Shown: positions 1 through 8,844 of the stretch, piece by piece
Layout of the letters: the number at the start of each line of letters is the position of its first letter
Numbering within the stretch: position 1 is the first letter of the stretch
NCBI GenBank assembly: GCA_050246945.1
Contig: JBFWVC010000021.1
Coordinates: 5,066 to 69,065 of the forward strand
Direction of reading: 5' to 3'
Origin: JAEUMD01 sp050246945
GTDB taxonomy: Bacteria > Pseudomonadota > Alphaproteobacteria > Rhizobiales > Hyphomicrobiaceae
Length of the DNA stretch: 64,000 nucleotides
Notes under the pieces: generated by a model
The model's database searches: none
What the model was told of the DNA's origin: nothing
The model's input: the letters and a program-made list of their open reading frames with translations, nothing else
Program-made: the position numbers and the translations under genes

Positions 1-158
1 TGGCGGTGGCGTAAGGCGAGGTGAAGCGGAGATGGATTGCTGAGGCCGCTATAACGGACAGGCAAATGGCCATCTGATTGGACTTGCCCGGGAAGAATGA
101 CGAACTGTAGTGTCCCCCTTCGACATCAAAAGGATGGTCCGGGTGACCCGGAATTCAG

Positions 159-989
159 ATGGGGGCCGTGTTGCGCATGGTGGCGACGACTTCACGAGTT
201 CTGCTGGCTGCCATGATAGGAATTTCCGGGATTGGCAGTGTTGAGGCGTTCAGCCTGAAAAAGGCAATCAAAGACGTCGGCAAGGTCGTCAAATCCGTCC
301 CGAAGGCTGCCGCCAGCATACCCAATCCGCTCACAACCCAGATCGACATCGTTACTGGCAAAACAAAGCCGAAGGATGTTGTGGCCAGCGAGGGGGAGAA
401 GCTGAAGACCCTCGCCAACGAGGGGCGTGAGGCGGACAACATTGTCCAGAGTAACCTTGCTGACGCCGGACAGGCCGTCGGGGGCAACCTGGAACGGATC
501 CTCGTCGAGGCCTCAACAGGTGCCACTCGCTACTCAAAGGAGTTTCTGCTAACCACTACGGATGCAACGGCGTCCATCATGCAAGGTCAGGATCCGCTGA
601 TCGCACTAGCAACGCCTCTGGCCGCAGCAATACGGGACGCACGCAATAACTACAATTCGTCGGCAAAACCACTTCATGACGGCTTCAAGAAGCTGCTTGC
701 GCCGTTCATTCCTGCAAACATCCTCAATCGAACCAGATATTCGGTCGACAACCTGAGGATCACGCTGCCGTCGCTGATCAACAAGTCGCAGAAGGTATTC
801 GGAGACGACTATGCCGTAACGGTCGACGACATCATCGTCTTCATCAGGGAGCCTGACCCCAACAATCCCTCCGACATTGAGTGGGTGGCGCACGAGCTAC
901 ATCATGTCCACCAATACGCAAGATGGGGTGTCGATTTCTTCGCACTCAATTACATCCGCAACCACACTCGGGTCGAGGCCGAGGCATAA
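159..989 (+). CDS. Secreted DUF4157-like zinc metallopeptidase, interrupted by stop
   Basis: The 276-residue product begins with a hydrophobic signal-like segment (about residues 8-30, ending near VEAFS). Its C-terminus carries HELHH at residues 245-249, followed by a Gln-Tyr, Trp-Gly-Val-Asp and VEAEA pattern. That is the arrangement of the DUF4157 (eCIS-core type) putative metallopeptidase region, where HExxH and a downstream Glu would bind zinc. The frame ends at a TAA (987-989) directly after VEAEA, where I would expect the family sequence to continue, and the same frame stays open for 100 more codons. The gene therefore looks broken by a nonsense codon, or shortened. An alternative start is Met at 177. 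No clear ribosome-binding site is visible. The metallopeptidase call is moderate; the substrate is unknown. Confidence 0.6.
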   Translation: MGAVLRMVATTSRVLLAAMIGISGIGSVEAFSLKKAIKDVGKVVKSVPKAAASIPNPLTTQIDIVTGKTKPKDVVASEGEKLKTLANEGREADNIVQSNLADAGQAVGGNLERILVEASTGATRYSKEFLLTTTDATASIMQGQDPLIALATPLAAAIRDARNNYNSSAKPLHDGFKKLLAPFIPANILNRTRYSVDNLRITLPSLINKSQKVFGDDYAVTVDDIIVFIREPDPNNPSDIEWVAHELHHVHQYARWGVDFFALNYIRNHTRVEAEA

Positions 990-1001
990 CAGGCCGCTAC
1001 C

Positions 1002-1289
1002 GTGATCTCCGATCTCGTCATGCGCGCGGGCGGCGGCGCGTCCAAAGGCGTATCGATGGTTGCCAGCAGTATCGGCGTCTCGCATGTTCAGAAAATCGAC
1101 ACTCCGCTCGGCAGCACGCAAATCCTGGTGCCAGGGACCGCCGCCGAGATGCCGCAGGCAGCCGACATTATCTATCGCTGCGTCGTTAGGGGAGAAAATG
1201 TCTTCATCAACGACAGGAACGAGATCTTTTCGCCAATGCGGTTCCAGCAGGTGGTCGGAAAGCGCATGGTCATGGGCATGCCTCTTTGA
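1002..1289 (+). pseudogene. Downstream in-frame remainder of the DUF4157-like gene
   Basis: This frame is the same as that of the preceding metallopeptidase gene and begins four codons after its TAA stop (Gln-Ala-Ala-Thr, then a GTG at 1002). It encodes about 95 residues, beginning ISDLVMRAGGGASKG. Read through the stop, the two parts make one protein of about 376 residues. No ribosome-binding site precedes the GTG or the internal ATG at 1020, so independent translation is doubtful. I interpret it as the detached C-terminal part of the upstream gene. A separate small gene remains possible. Confidence 0.5.
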
Positions 1290-1290
1290 A

Positions 1291-1410
1291 ATGGTCAGCG
1301 ACAAGGCGACATACTGCGTGACAAACCCGCACAGCACCGTGGTGATAAAGGGTGGACCAACATGGCTGACTGTCGGGCAGTGTGTCCTGTGCCGTGGCGG
1401 AAACTGCTAA
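1291..1410 (+). CDS. Possible 39-residue cysteine-rich peptide
   Basis: A short frame starts with ATG one base after the stop of the previous frame and encodes 39 residues with four cysteines (YCVTN, GQCVLC, GGNC). The spacing recalls small disulfide-rich secreted proteins of Hyphomicrobiales, but no signal peptide is present. It could also be the frameshifted tail of the preceding gene. Support is weak: no ribosome-binding site and only the cysteine pattern. Confidence 0.25.
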   Translation: MVSDKATYCVTNPHSTVVIKGGPTWLTVGQCVLCRGGNC

Positions 1411-1518
1411 AGCTCTATCGCCCAAGGGGTGCGTGTGATCAATGGCAAAAAGGAACGGCCTCGAATTTGGTCCTGGCACCTCATGCATCGGGCCTTGAAG
1501 CTTGACCTATGAATGCGA

Positions 1519-3819
1519 TCAACACGCCGTGGCAGCGTGCTCGTATATGTCTTCCTCTTGGACATTGTGGATGCGGACCAAAGCTTCGATTGCCTCGATT
1601 GCTCTTTGCGCATCACGGATCAGGTAGCGATCAGCATCATTCGGCCTAAGACCGTCTGAAAGGCGGTTAAGCAAACGCGCGAGGTGAAGAATTTCTCGAT
1701 GTGCGCGGCTCATCGCTGTAAGGCCGTGAGCATCGTGCAGATATGTCGCAAGCCGAGGATAAATCGAACTCTCATCCTCAATTTCATGGGCAACCACCTT
1801 TTCAGAGATCAGACGAGAAGCTTCATTGATCAACTTCGTTGCAGATTGTGCATCAGCGTCATCAAGGGCGTCGGCGATCTCTCTGAGGCGATCGAGTGAA
1901 TTTTCAAGCAACAGGTGCTCATCTTTCAATTGTTGCGCGATGGAAGGTTGCATTGTCGCCCGTCCCGGCTTCCAGGCCGGGTAGAGGGCCCGTAGAGCGT
2001 TGAGAATCACGGCTACATCAATCGCTTCTTGCGTAAGCGCCCCGGCAACTGGCGTTAGATAGCCGAATGCCGCCGCAAGCATGGCCAGCCCTGACATTGC
2101 CATACCTGCAACAATGCTTTGCACCGCAATCGCGCGTGCGCGGCGTGAAATTGTGACTGCGTCGGAAACACGATCTAGCCGATCAACGATGATTACAACA
2201 TCGGCGGCCTCGGACGACGCACTAGCCCCACGAGCTCCCAATGCGATGCCCACATCTGCTGCAGCGAGTGCCGGTGCATCGTTGATGCCATCGCCGACCA
2301 TGATTGTGGGATGCAGCCGCTGCTCGAAGGCGACCGCCTCTACTTTTTCGGAGGGTTCCCGATCGGCAAGCACGGCATCAATATCGAGTGCCGAGGCAAT
2401 AGTATCGGCCGTCTCTGAGCGATCACCGGTGACCATCACGATACGCCGAATGCCGGCTGTCCGAAGCGCTTGTACTGCGTGAGGTGTCTCTCGACGTAGT
2501 TCGTCCGCCAAGAGGATGGCGCCAATCACTCGTTCATCGACAGACACGAAGATGGTCAATGCAGAACGCCAAGAGGCCCGCCGAAGTGCCCGGACAGCCC
2601 AGGGATCGAGCCGCTGAGACCCGAAGACAAGCTGGCGTGAACCAGCTTTGATTGTTCTACCGCAAACACGTCCTTCGAGACCCGCGCCCATCGTTTCGTG
2701 GACCGAGTTAGCCTCGTCTAATGTGAATCCCCGCGCGATAGCATTCGCCACTATTACTGATGCGACAACATGCTGTGATGCCTGCTCAAGAGTTGCGGCG
2801 AGGCGCAGAACCTCTGCTGGGCTTTCGCCGGGCGCGGTCTCTATCGCAACTAGCCGTGCCCCCCCTACGGTTAAGGTTCCGGTCTTGTCGAACATGACCG
2901 TGTGCGTGCGGGCAAGTGCTTCAAGCGGAGCGCCGCCCTTGATGAGGATCCCTTGGCGGGCGGCATGTGAAACTCCGGCAATGAAAGCGACTGGCGCGGC
3001 AAGGATGAGCGGGCAGGGCGTTGATGCGACCAATACGGCCAACCCTCGAATCGGATCCTGCGACATTAGCCAAGCTGCCGCGGCCAGAACCAATGTCGCA
3101 GGAAGAAGAATGAGTGCGTAACGGTCAGCAATGCGGATAAAGGGCGCTTTAGCCGTTTGAGCGGCGGTCACAAGTCTTATGATTCCAGCATAGGTGCTCT
3201 CACCTGCTGTCGCGTGGGCTTTAAACTCGAACGTCGGTCCCGCATTGATCGTTCCACTGCGGACAATTTCTCCTTTGGTGCGCGTAACGGGCATTGGTTC
3301 ACCCGTGAGGGCAGCTTCATCGAGAATGGCTGGCCCTGACAGCACGATGCCGTCAACCGGGACGACCTCTCCCGCACGCACCTGCAATTGATCGCCGATG
3401 GCAACCATCGCAATCTCGACGTCTTCGATCCGGTTGTCCGATCGCCTATGGGCGACGCGTGGGGCGCGGTCTATGAGGGACCTGAGATCGTGTTCTGCGC
3501 GGGCAACGGCAAAGTCTTCGAGAAGGTTTCCTCCTGAATACATTACAGCGATGACGACGCCAGCCAGGTTTTCATTGAGCAGGAGCGCCGCCGACATAGA
3601 GACGAAAGCGACAGCGTCAACGCCCAGGCGTCCAGCTAGGAGGTCCCGCATCATTGACGCGCCAAGACCCAACACCACGGGCAAGGTTGCCGCTGCCCAG
3701 ACCCAATTAGCCCACGTCTGATGCGAGGAAATCCAAGCCGTGAACCCGAGCGCGAGTCCCGTGATTGCGATCGCGGGCAGCAGTCTGCGGAAAAAGCGCT
3801 CCACTTTTAAGCTGGACAT
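1519..3819 (-). CDS. P1B-type metal ATPase with C-terminal hemerythrin domain (Nia/P1B-5-like)
   Basis: A 766-residue inner-membrane cation-exporting ATPase. There is no N-terminal metal-binding domain; the protein starts directly with transmembrane helices (about 10-30 and 40-60). The actuator TGEP lies at 172-175, the transmembrane metal-site motif TPCP at 267-270, the phosphorylated Asp in DKTGTLT at 311, and GDGINDAP at 509-516. After the last helices (about 565-612) a helical domain of about 145 residues contains His635, His678, His707, His751 and nearby acidic residues, the pattern of an HHE/hemerythrin diiron domain. TPCP plus a C-terminal hemerythrin domain is the hallmark of the P1B-5 group, of which Sinorhizobium Nia (iron/nickel export) is the known member. 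The metal here is inferred, not shown. No regulator gene lies beside it. Confidence 0.85.
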   Translation of the reverse strand: MSSLKVERFFRRLLPAIAITGLALGFTAWISSHQTWANWVWAAATLPVVLGLGASMMRDLLAGRLGVDAVAFVSMSAALLLNENLAGVVIAVMYSGGNLLEDFAVARAEHDLRSLIDRAPRVAHRRSDNRIEDVEIAMVAIGDQLQVRAGEVVPVDGIVLSGPAILDEAALTGEPMPVTRTKGEIVRSGTINAGPTFEFKAHATAGESTYAGIIRLVTAAQTAKAPFIRIADRYALILLPATLVLAAAAWLMSQDPIRGLAVLVASTPCPLILAAPVAFIAGVSHAARQGILIKGGAPLEALARTHTVMFDKTGTLTVGGARLVAIETAPGESPAEVLRLAATLEQASQHVVASVIVANAIARGFTLDEANSVHETMGAGLEGRVCGRTIKAGSRQLVFGSQRLDPWAVRALRRASWRSALTIFVSVDERVIGAILLADELRRETPHAVQALRTAGIRRIVMVTGDRSETADTIASALDIDAVLADREPSEKVEAVAFEQRLHPTIMVGDGINDAPALAAADVGIALGARGASASSEAADVVIIVDRLDRVSDAVTISRRARAIAVQSIVAGMAMSGLAMLAAAFGYLTPVAGALTQEAIDVAVILNALRALYPAWKPGRATMQPSIAQQLKDEHLLLENSLDRLREIADALDDADAQSATKLINEASRLISEKVVAHEIEDESSIYPRLATYLHDAHGLTAMSRAHREILHLARLLNRLSDGLRPNDADRYLIRDAQRAIEAIEALVRIHNVQEEDIYEHAATAC

Positions 3820-4536
3820 CGTGCCCTCTGATGAGACTTACACTGCGGAACTCGCGCAATGGATCCGGAGAAAACTGCCGCCGCCATTCAGAGGCTCTCT
3901 CTGGGCAATAAAGGTTCGCGTGAACATCTTTGACGCACTCCCGAGGTAGCAAAATATCCAGTGCGCCTACTCACCCTGATCAGGGGCAGTGGCATCTGAG
4001 CCGGGGCGGCCAACAAGCAAACGCTGGCCCCATATGGTCCTCTCCCAGAAGTTTAGATGGTCTCCAAAGAAGTTTGCGCGCCCCTTTCGCAGGCCCGTGA
4101 CAAACCGAGGTAAGCGCAAGGAAGAGAATCTGCTACTTGGAGAAAGTGAGGCCCCTCACAACCAAGCCGGTCAGGCTCATCCTCGACTCGGCACTCCAAG
4201 CGCTTGATTACATGCTTACCCGGTGATGAGAGTAAAGAGCGCGGGCCCCCATTTTTCAGTGTTCAGATTTAAGGGGGCGTCGTCATCTTGGAGAGGGACT
4301 GAATTCCGCGATCAAACGGATCCAGCCCGCGAGGAGTAGCGTGGCAGATCTGCATCACCAGGAGTGTTGGCCGCAAGTTTTCTGATCTGAGTCATGCGCC
4401 AAACATAGCCGCGCAGGTATATTTCTTCGATCATCTATAGGTTTGAGTTCACGACTCAAGGTTAAATTGTCTGCACTCGGCATGTGCCCCGTTTGCAGGC
4501 TCATTGATAGTGCTGGCGTTGTTCCAGGGCATCGGA
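3820..4536. other. Intergenic region between the ATPase and outer-membrane genes
   Basis: About 700 bases without a convincing gene. Short frames occur on both strands, but none has a ribosome-binding site, signal peptide or recognisable motif. The region must contain the divergent promoters of the two flanking genes; I could not pick out a reliable -35/-10 pair or operator. Confidence 0.5.
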
Positions 4537-7023
4537 ATGCCAATCACTAAACGAAGCAAAAGGGTAGCGTTTCAGATAGGCGGTGCGCTCGCAGCCGCAG
4601 TGCTTATCCAAGGCACGGCCGTAGGCGGCGACTTTTCATCGACCGATTTAGATCACCAGATGAAAGCGTCCGTGGGACTGGTTGTTACCGAGCAGTACAA
4701 TGACAATATTTTCGCGACCCGGGCTGTCAAAGTTCCGGACGGGATAACTGTTGTGTCGCCGTCCGTTGACCTTGAGATGCGAGGAAAATACAGCCGGCTG
4801 AATGTCGGGGCGGTGGCTGAGCTTACTACCTATGCGGCTTATTCCAGCGAAGATACTCAAGACTTCGACCTTTACGCGAACGGCCGATACCGGTTCAACC
4901 CAAACCTACTAATGGTCGCTGGGCTCGCCTACGACCGGAAGCACGATGATCGCTCGTCGCCGGACGACGCGTTAGGGGTGATCCCGACCGTCTATTACGT
5001 CACGCGGGCTTATTCGGCGCTCCAGGCTAAGAACGGGGCAGCTACGTTCAAGATCGGTTACACGTACGACCATTATAACTTTGAAGATGTTGAGCGGGCC
5101 GACGGCGGCACGGTCAATAACGATGATCGCGACCGCGATGTCGGAACTGCAGGCATTCGAATTGGCTACAACGTCACAAAGCGCGATGAATTGTTTGCTT
5201 CACTCGGCTATGACATCCGCAACTACCGCTACTCTCCGGACGACAATGGATTCTACCGAGACTCAGATGGCTTGAGAGCAACCGCAGGCGCGCGAAGCAA
5301 GATTTCCGACGACCTTGACATTGAAGCATACGCAGGTTGGATCTACCAAAGCTACGACGACGCCCGCTTTGGCGACGTCTCGGCTCCCGATTTCGGTGGC
5401 CTGCTTGTTTGGACTCCGGTTGCCGGCTTGACGATCGAAGCGAAAGCCGAGCGCTCAATCCAAGAGACCACGCTATATGGATCGTCCGGCTACTTGCAGA
5501 CCAATGCCCGGCTATCTTTCGTTAGCTGGTTGCGCCCCGATTTGAGACTCAATGGTGGGGTGGCCTACTACGACAATGAATATAAAGACATTGCTCGCCG
5601 TGACGGAATTGCGGAGGCTTGGCTAGGTCTTCGCCGGTATGTATCGCCTCACGTCTACCTGGGTGCGAATTACACCTTCACCAGTCGTGATTCGACCGAC
5701 ATACTCGAGAGCTACGATCAATCCGTCATCATGTTCCGCATCGGTCGTACGCAGGATCCTGCCTATACAGGTGATGAACTTGCGGCGCCAAAGATTGCCA
5801 AGGTCCAACGTAACGGTGCCTATGTCGGCCTGAAGGCTGGCCTGATTGGAACGGAAGCGAAGCTTGAGGGGCCGCGCGGCGGTGCTGAAGACGACGATGG
5901 TCAAGGTCCAGGCACACTGATGGCCGATTTTGGCGATCATGATGGTTTTGCTGCTGGCGGGTTTGTAGGTTACGGGCTTGCCGTTGGATATTGGCAATTG
6001 GCGCTTGAAGCTGACCTCACTGGTAGCACCGCCGACTGGACACACAGCCGCCTGCCTGGTGGGCGAGTGTTTTCAGTGGACCGCGGGATGGGCTACGGGT
6101 TATCTGCGATCTTCGGTCGTTATCTTAACGGCGGCTCCGCCGTGTACGTGCGTGCTGGCGTTGTCTATCAGGACTTCGATACGGCATATCAAACCCCAAA
6201 CAATACGTTTGCTCGAAGTGATACCAAGCTTGGTCTGAGGCTCGGCGTTGGCGGAAGCGTCCCCCTCGGTGATCGCCTTGCTCTGCGCATGGAGTATGAG
6301 TACACAACCTTTGGCGATGAGCGGATTGGACCGCCCAGGGGTCCCGATACGTTCGCTTACGATGAATCGGGGACGTGGTTGTCGCTCGTTTACGCTTTTC
6401 ACGCGATGGACCCAGCCAATGTTCCGTCCTTCACAGTCGATTGGCGCGGGTTTTATTGGGGTGGGCAGATAGGACATGGCACGCTCTCGTCGCTAGCGAG
6501 AGGCGACAGAGATGAGCATGATCCTCCCAGCGTGCTCCTCGCAGATTTTTCCGACACCGGGGTTACGGGTGGCCTGTTTGCCGGCTATGGCCTTTCGTTT
6601 GATCGGTTCTATTTGGCTGCCGAGTTGGAAGCAGAAATAAGCGATGCGAATTGGGATCACGAGCGGGCACCAACGGGTCGGTCCTTTGCCGTGGACAAAA
6701 AGGGCAGCATTGGTGCTGGCATAAGATTGGGCTATCTCGTCAACCAAGCCGCTATGCTGTATGGGCGCGTGGGGGTGGTCCAGTCCTATTTCGACATGGA
6801 TCTTGACCGTGGGAGCCACGCCGTCAGCCAAGACGACAGCATCACTGCGCTACGTTACGGATTTGGAATGGAGCTTCCGGCAACCCGGCACGTTGCGCTT
6901 CGGCTTGACTACACATTTACCGACTACGGTACGCTACAGCTTGCCGCACCCCCAGCAGGCGATGTTGAAGCCTATCGCACATCCGAAAGCCTGTTCCGGC
7001 TGGGCACCGTGGTGCGCTACTAA
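4537..7023 (+). CDS. Outer-membrane protein with three predicted beta-barrel modules
   Basis: I start at ATG 4537 because it opens a good signal peptide (MPITKRSKR, then a hydrophobic stretch to about residue 32). The mature part has alternating aromatic/hydrophobic strands throughout. Residues about 45-410 resemble the BBP2_2 outer-membrane barrel found with exopolysaccharide genes (EQYNDNIF at the start, periodic DLYANGRYRF-type strands). Two further modules follow, about 420-640 and 645-828, each like a small OmpA/porin-type barrel. They are clearly related to each other: AYVGLKAG versus FYWGGQIG, LADF or MADF followed by GGxFxGYGL, W-x-H-x-R-x-P-x-GRxFxVD. The protein ends in Tyr, as outer-membrane barrels often do. 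It may serve polysaccharide export with the locus at 8.8-26.5 kb, or surface adhesion; function is unknown. Confidence 0.8.
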   Translation: MPITKRSKRVAFQIGGALAAAVLIQGTAVGGDFSSTDLDHQMKASVGLVVTEQYNDNIFATRAVKVPDGITVVSPSVDLEMRGKYSRLNVGAVAELTTYAAYSSEDTQDFDLYANGRYRFNPNLLMVAGLAYDRKHDDRSSPDDALGVIPTVYYVTRAYSALQAKNGAATFKIGYTYDHYNFEDVERADGGTVNNDDRDRDVGTAGIRIGYNVTKRDELFASLGYDIRNYRYSPDDNGFYRDSDGLRATAGARSKISDDLDIEAYAGWIYQSYDDARFGDVSAPDFGGLLVWTPVAGLTIEAKAERSIQETTLYGSSGYLQTNARLSFVSWLRPDLRLNGGVAYYDNEYKDIARRDGIAEAWLGLRRYVSPHVYLGANYTFTSRDSTDILESYDQSVIMFRIGRTQDPAYTGDELAAPKIAKVQRNGAYVGLKAGLIGTEAKLEGPRGGAEDDDGQGPGTLMADFGDHDGFAAGGFVGYGLAVGYWQLALEADLTGSTADWTHSRLPGGRVFSVDRGMGYGLSAIFGRYLNGGSAVYVRAGVVYQDFDTAYQTPNNTFARSDTKLGLRLGVGGSVPLGDRLALRMEYEYTTFGDERIGPPRGPDTFAYDESGTWLSLVYAFHAMDPANVPSFTVDWRGFYWGGQIGHGTLSSLARGDRDEHDPPSVLLADFSDTGVTGGLFAGYGLSFDRFYLAAELEAEISDANWDHERAPTGRSFAVDKKGSIGAGIRLGYLVNQAAMLYGRVGVVQSYFDMDLDRGSHAVSQDDSITALRYGFGMELPATRHVALRLDYTFTDYGTLQLAAPPAGDVEAYRTSESLFRLGTVVRY

Positions 7024-7065
7024 AAGCTCTGCATGGACAATGCAGTCCGATTCCGAGGAGCTTTT
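7022..7065 (+). terminator. Stem-loop overlapping the stop of the triple-barrel gene
   Basis: AAAAGCTC (7022-7029) can pair with GAGCTTTT (7058-7065), enclosing a smaller hairpin TGCAT/ATGCA. It begins within the TAA stop of the barrel gene and ends in a four-T run. A terminator is plausible but not strong. Confidence 0.4.
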
Positions 7066-7202
7066 CGTGGCTATCCGGAATATCGGCTCCTGGCTGGCTC
7101 AGGTCTGTTTGAAGTGGGCCTAATTGCCAATTGACGACAATCAATGTTTTGGTGTCGGCGCGTTGGTTAGATCGACACCGATTTGAGAATTTGGAGCAGA
7201 CA

Positions 7203-8558
7203 ATGAATTCTAATTTGAAATGGCAAACACGTATGCTCGGTGCGTGCGTCGGTGGTTTGGCTGCGACGGCTTTGGCTTTGAGTGGGTCCACCGCCATGGC
7301 GCAGGGCCAAGGGAGTGGCAAGGGTGGCGGGCACGACTCTGGCTCGACGAGCCATGATGACGGTCATTCAAGTCACGATGGCGGCAGCGGATCAGGTCGC
7401 GGTGGCCAAGGCGGGCGTGAGTCAGGTCGCGGCAAGGGAGGCGGCCACGGGTCGCTTCGCGATGTCTTCCGTGAGATGGAAGACGAGGCGGCTGCCGAGA
7501 AGGGCAAAAAGGCATCGCCTCAATCGACAGCACCTTCGGCGGAAAAGGGCAAAGGCTCAAGTCAGGCAAAGAAGGGCCAGAAAACGGATCGCGCAGTCGC
7601 AGAAGAGGAGGATTCGGATCGACCCGCGTGGGCTGGGAAGAATCCTACCGAACCCAAACCGGGTAGCCGGAGCACCGAGTCGGGCACGAAGAAGGGCGAC
7701 ATCTACGGTGATCTCTATATTGTGAAGCGCGACGAGAACGGTGATCCCATCCTCGTCGGTGGTCAGTTGCAGGTTTACTATGTCGTCACCGCTGCGGATG
7801 GAACTAAAACCCTGGCGTGTTGCATTCCGTACGTTGATGGAGAGCTGAACACAGCTGACTACACTCCAGCAGAAGTGGAGTTGGGCCGTCTCAGTGTCGG
7901 TCGCTCTCCCGATCGAGTTCTTGCTGCTCAGCTTGAGGAGGCATCCAAGGCGATCTTGTCAGCCACTTCAATTAGTTTGGATGCATCAGGACGTATTGTA
8001 ATCACAACAGCTGACGGCACCAGCACGATCGATTCTCCGTTGGAGAATCTCGCCCTCTATAAGGAGCTTTTGACAACCGGAACGATTGCGATCGAAAAAG
8101 CAGATGGATCGCTTGTCGATCTCAGCGCAATTGGCATCGACGCCAACAGCGCGTTGACGGATAAGGAGCTGTTGCTCGCTGCGTCGCTGTTTGCTGCTGC
8201 TTCGGACAAGACGATCCCGATTACGATCGACTCTGTGATTTACATGAACACCATTCTAGGTATTCCCGATGATGTCAGCTACAGCACGCTGACAAGCTAT
8301 TCACGTGACACCCTTTATAACATCACGGATGTTAATCTGCAGCCGGTGGTTCTGCAGGATCCAGAGAATGATGGGACGTGGACGGCGACTTCTATCAACC
8401 CCTACGTGACGATCTTCGGTAGCGAGCCTGCTTCAGAGTCGCCAACCGTAGAGGATAACAATGCTATTCTGAGTTCCGCCGAGGCGTTCGCGGCTGCAGC
8501 TGATGATGCGCGTACGGTGATCGATTTCCTGCACACCTATCCGGTCCCCTCGAACTGA
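7203..8558 (+). CDS. Secreted protein, Gly/Ser/His-rich N-terminus plus conserved C-terminal region
   Basis: Translation from ATG 7203 is preferred: GGAGCAG lies just upstream and the product opens with a signal peptide (about residues 1-33, ending TAMAQ). The 451-residue product has a low-complexity Gly/Ser/His/Asp region (about 34-80), a Lys/Glu/Ser-rich linker (to about 155), then a more ordered region beginning GDIYGDLYIVKRDENGDP. It contains a Cys-Cys pair (TLACCIP) and ends in an Ala-rich helix. The GDLYGDLY-type motif recurs in hypothetical proteins of Hyphomicrobiales; I do not know its function. Position between the large barrel protein and the polysaccharide locus suggests an extracellular or periplasmic role. 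A strong terminator follows. Confidence 0.8.
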   Translation: MNSNLKWQTRMLGACVGGLAATALALSGSTAMAQGQGSGKGGGHDSGSTSHDDGHSSHDGGSGSGRGGQGGRESGRGKGGGHGSLRDVFREMEDEAAAEKGKKASPQSTAPSAEKGKGSSQAKKGQKTDRAVAEEEDSDRPAWAGKNPTEPKPGSRSTESGTKKGDIYGDLYIVKRDENGDPILVGGQLQVYYVVTAADGTKTLACCIPYVDGELNTADYTPAEVELGRLSVGRSPDRVLAAQLEEASKAILSATSISLDASGRIVITTADGTSTIDSPLENLALYKELLTTGTIAIEKADGSLVDLSAIGIDANSALTDKELLLAASLFAAASDKTIPITIDSVIYMNTILGIPDDVSYSTLTSYSRDTLYNITDVNLQPVVLQDPENDGTWTATSINPYVTIFGSEPASESPTVEDNNAILSSAEAFAAAADDARTVIDFLHTYPVPSN

Positions 8559-8582
8559 TCGGTAAGTGCCAGGCATCGGAAT

Positions 8583-8610
8583 GGGGAGCCAGTGGCTCCC
8601 CTTTTTCTTT
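8583..8610 (+). terminator. Rho-independent terminator
   Basis: GGGGAGCC (8583-8590) pairs perfectly with GGCTCCCC (8594-8601) across a three-base AGT loop and is followed by TTTTTCTTT. It sits 24 bases after the stop of the secreted Gly/Ser-rich protein gene. Confidence 0.9.
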
Positions 8611-8844
8611 CTGATCCCTGTTGTGTCCGTTCCTCTTTAAACCTATCTGCTATCGACGACGCGCAGCGTGAATGAAATCAATTGCGCTTGGAACGGTCTC
8701 CGCAATCGTAGGCGAAGCGGGAGCTTGGCGGCTAGATGGCTGCGGCCGAGGGGCAAGCCGACGTGCCAGTCGCCGACTGCGAACGCAGTTTGTACTACTC
8801 ACCACAACGACCTGCGACTTCATCCGCAATGGAGCCTCGTCCGG

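Noticed and set aside
3707..3952. Minus-strand small frame upstream of the metal ATPase
   Set aside because: Overlaps the ATPase start in another frame and has no ribosome-binding site or motif; not a credible regulator gene.
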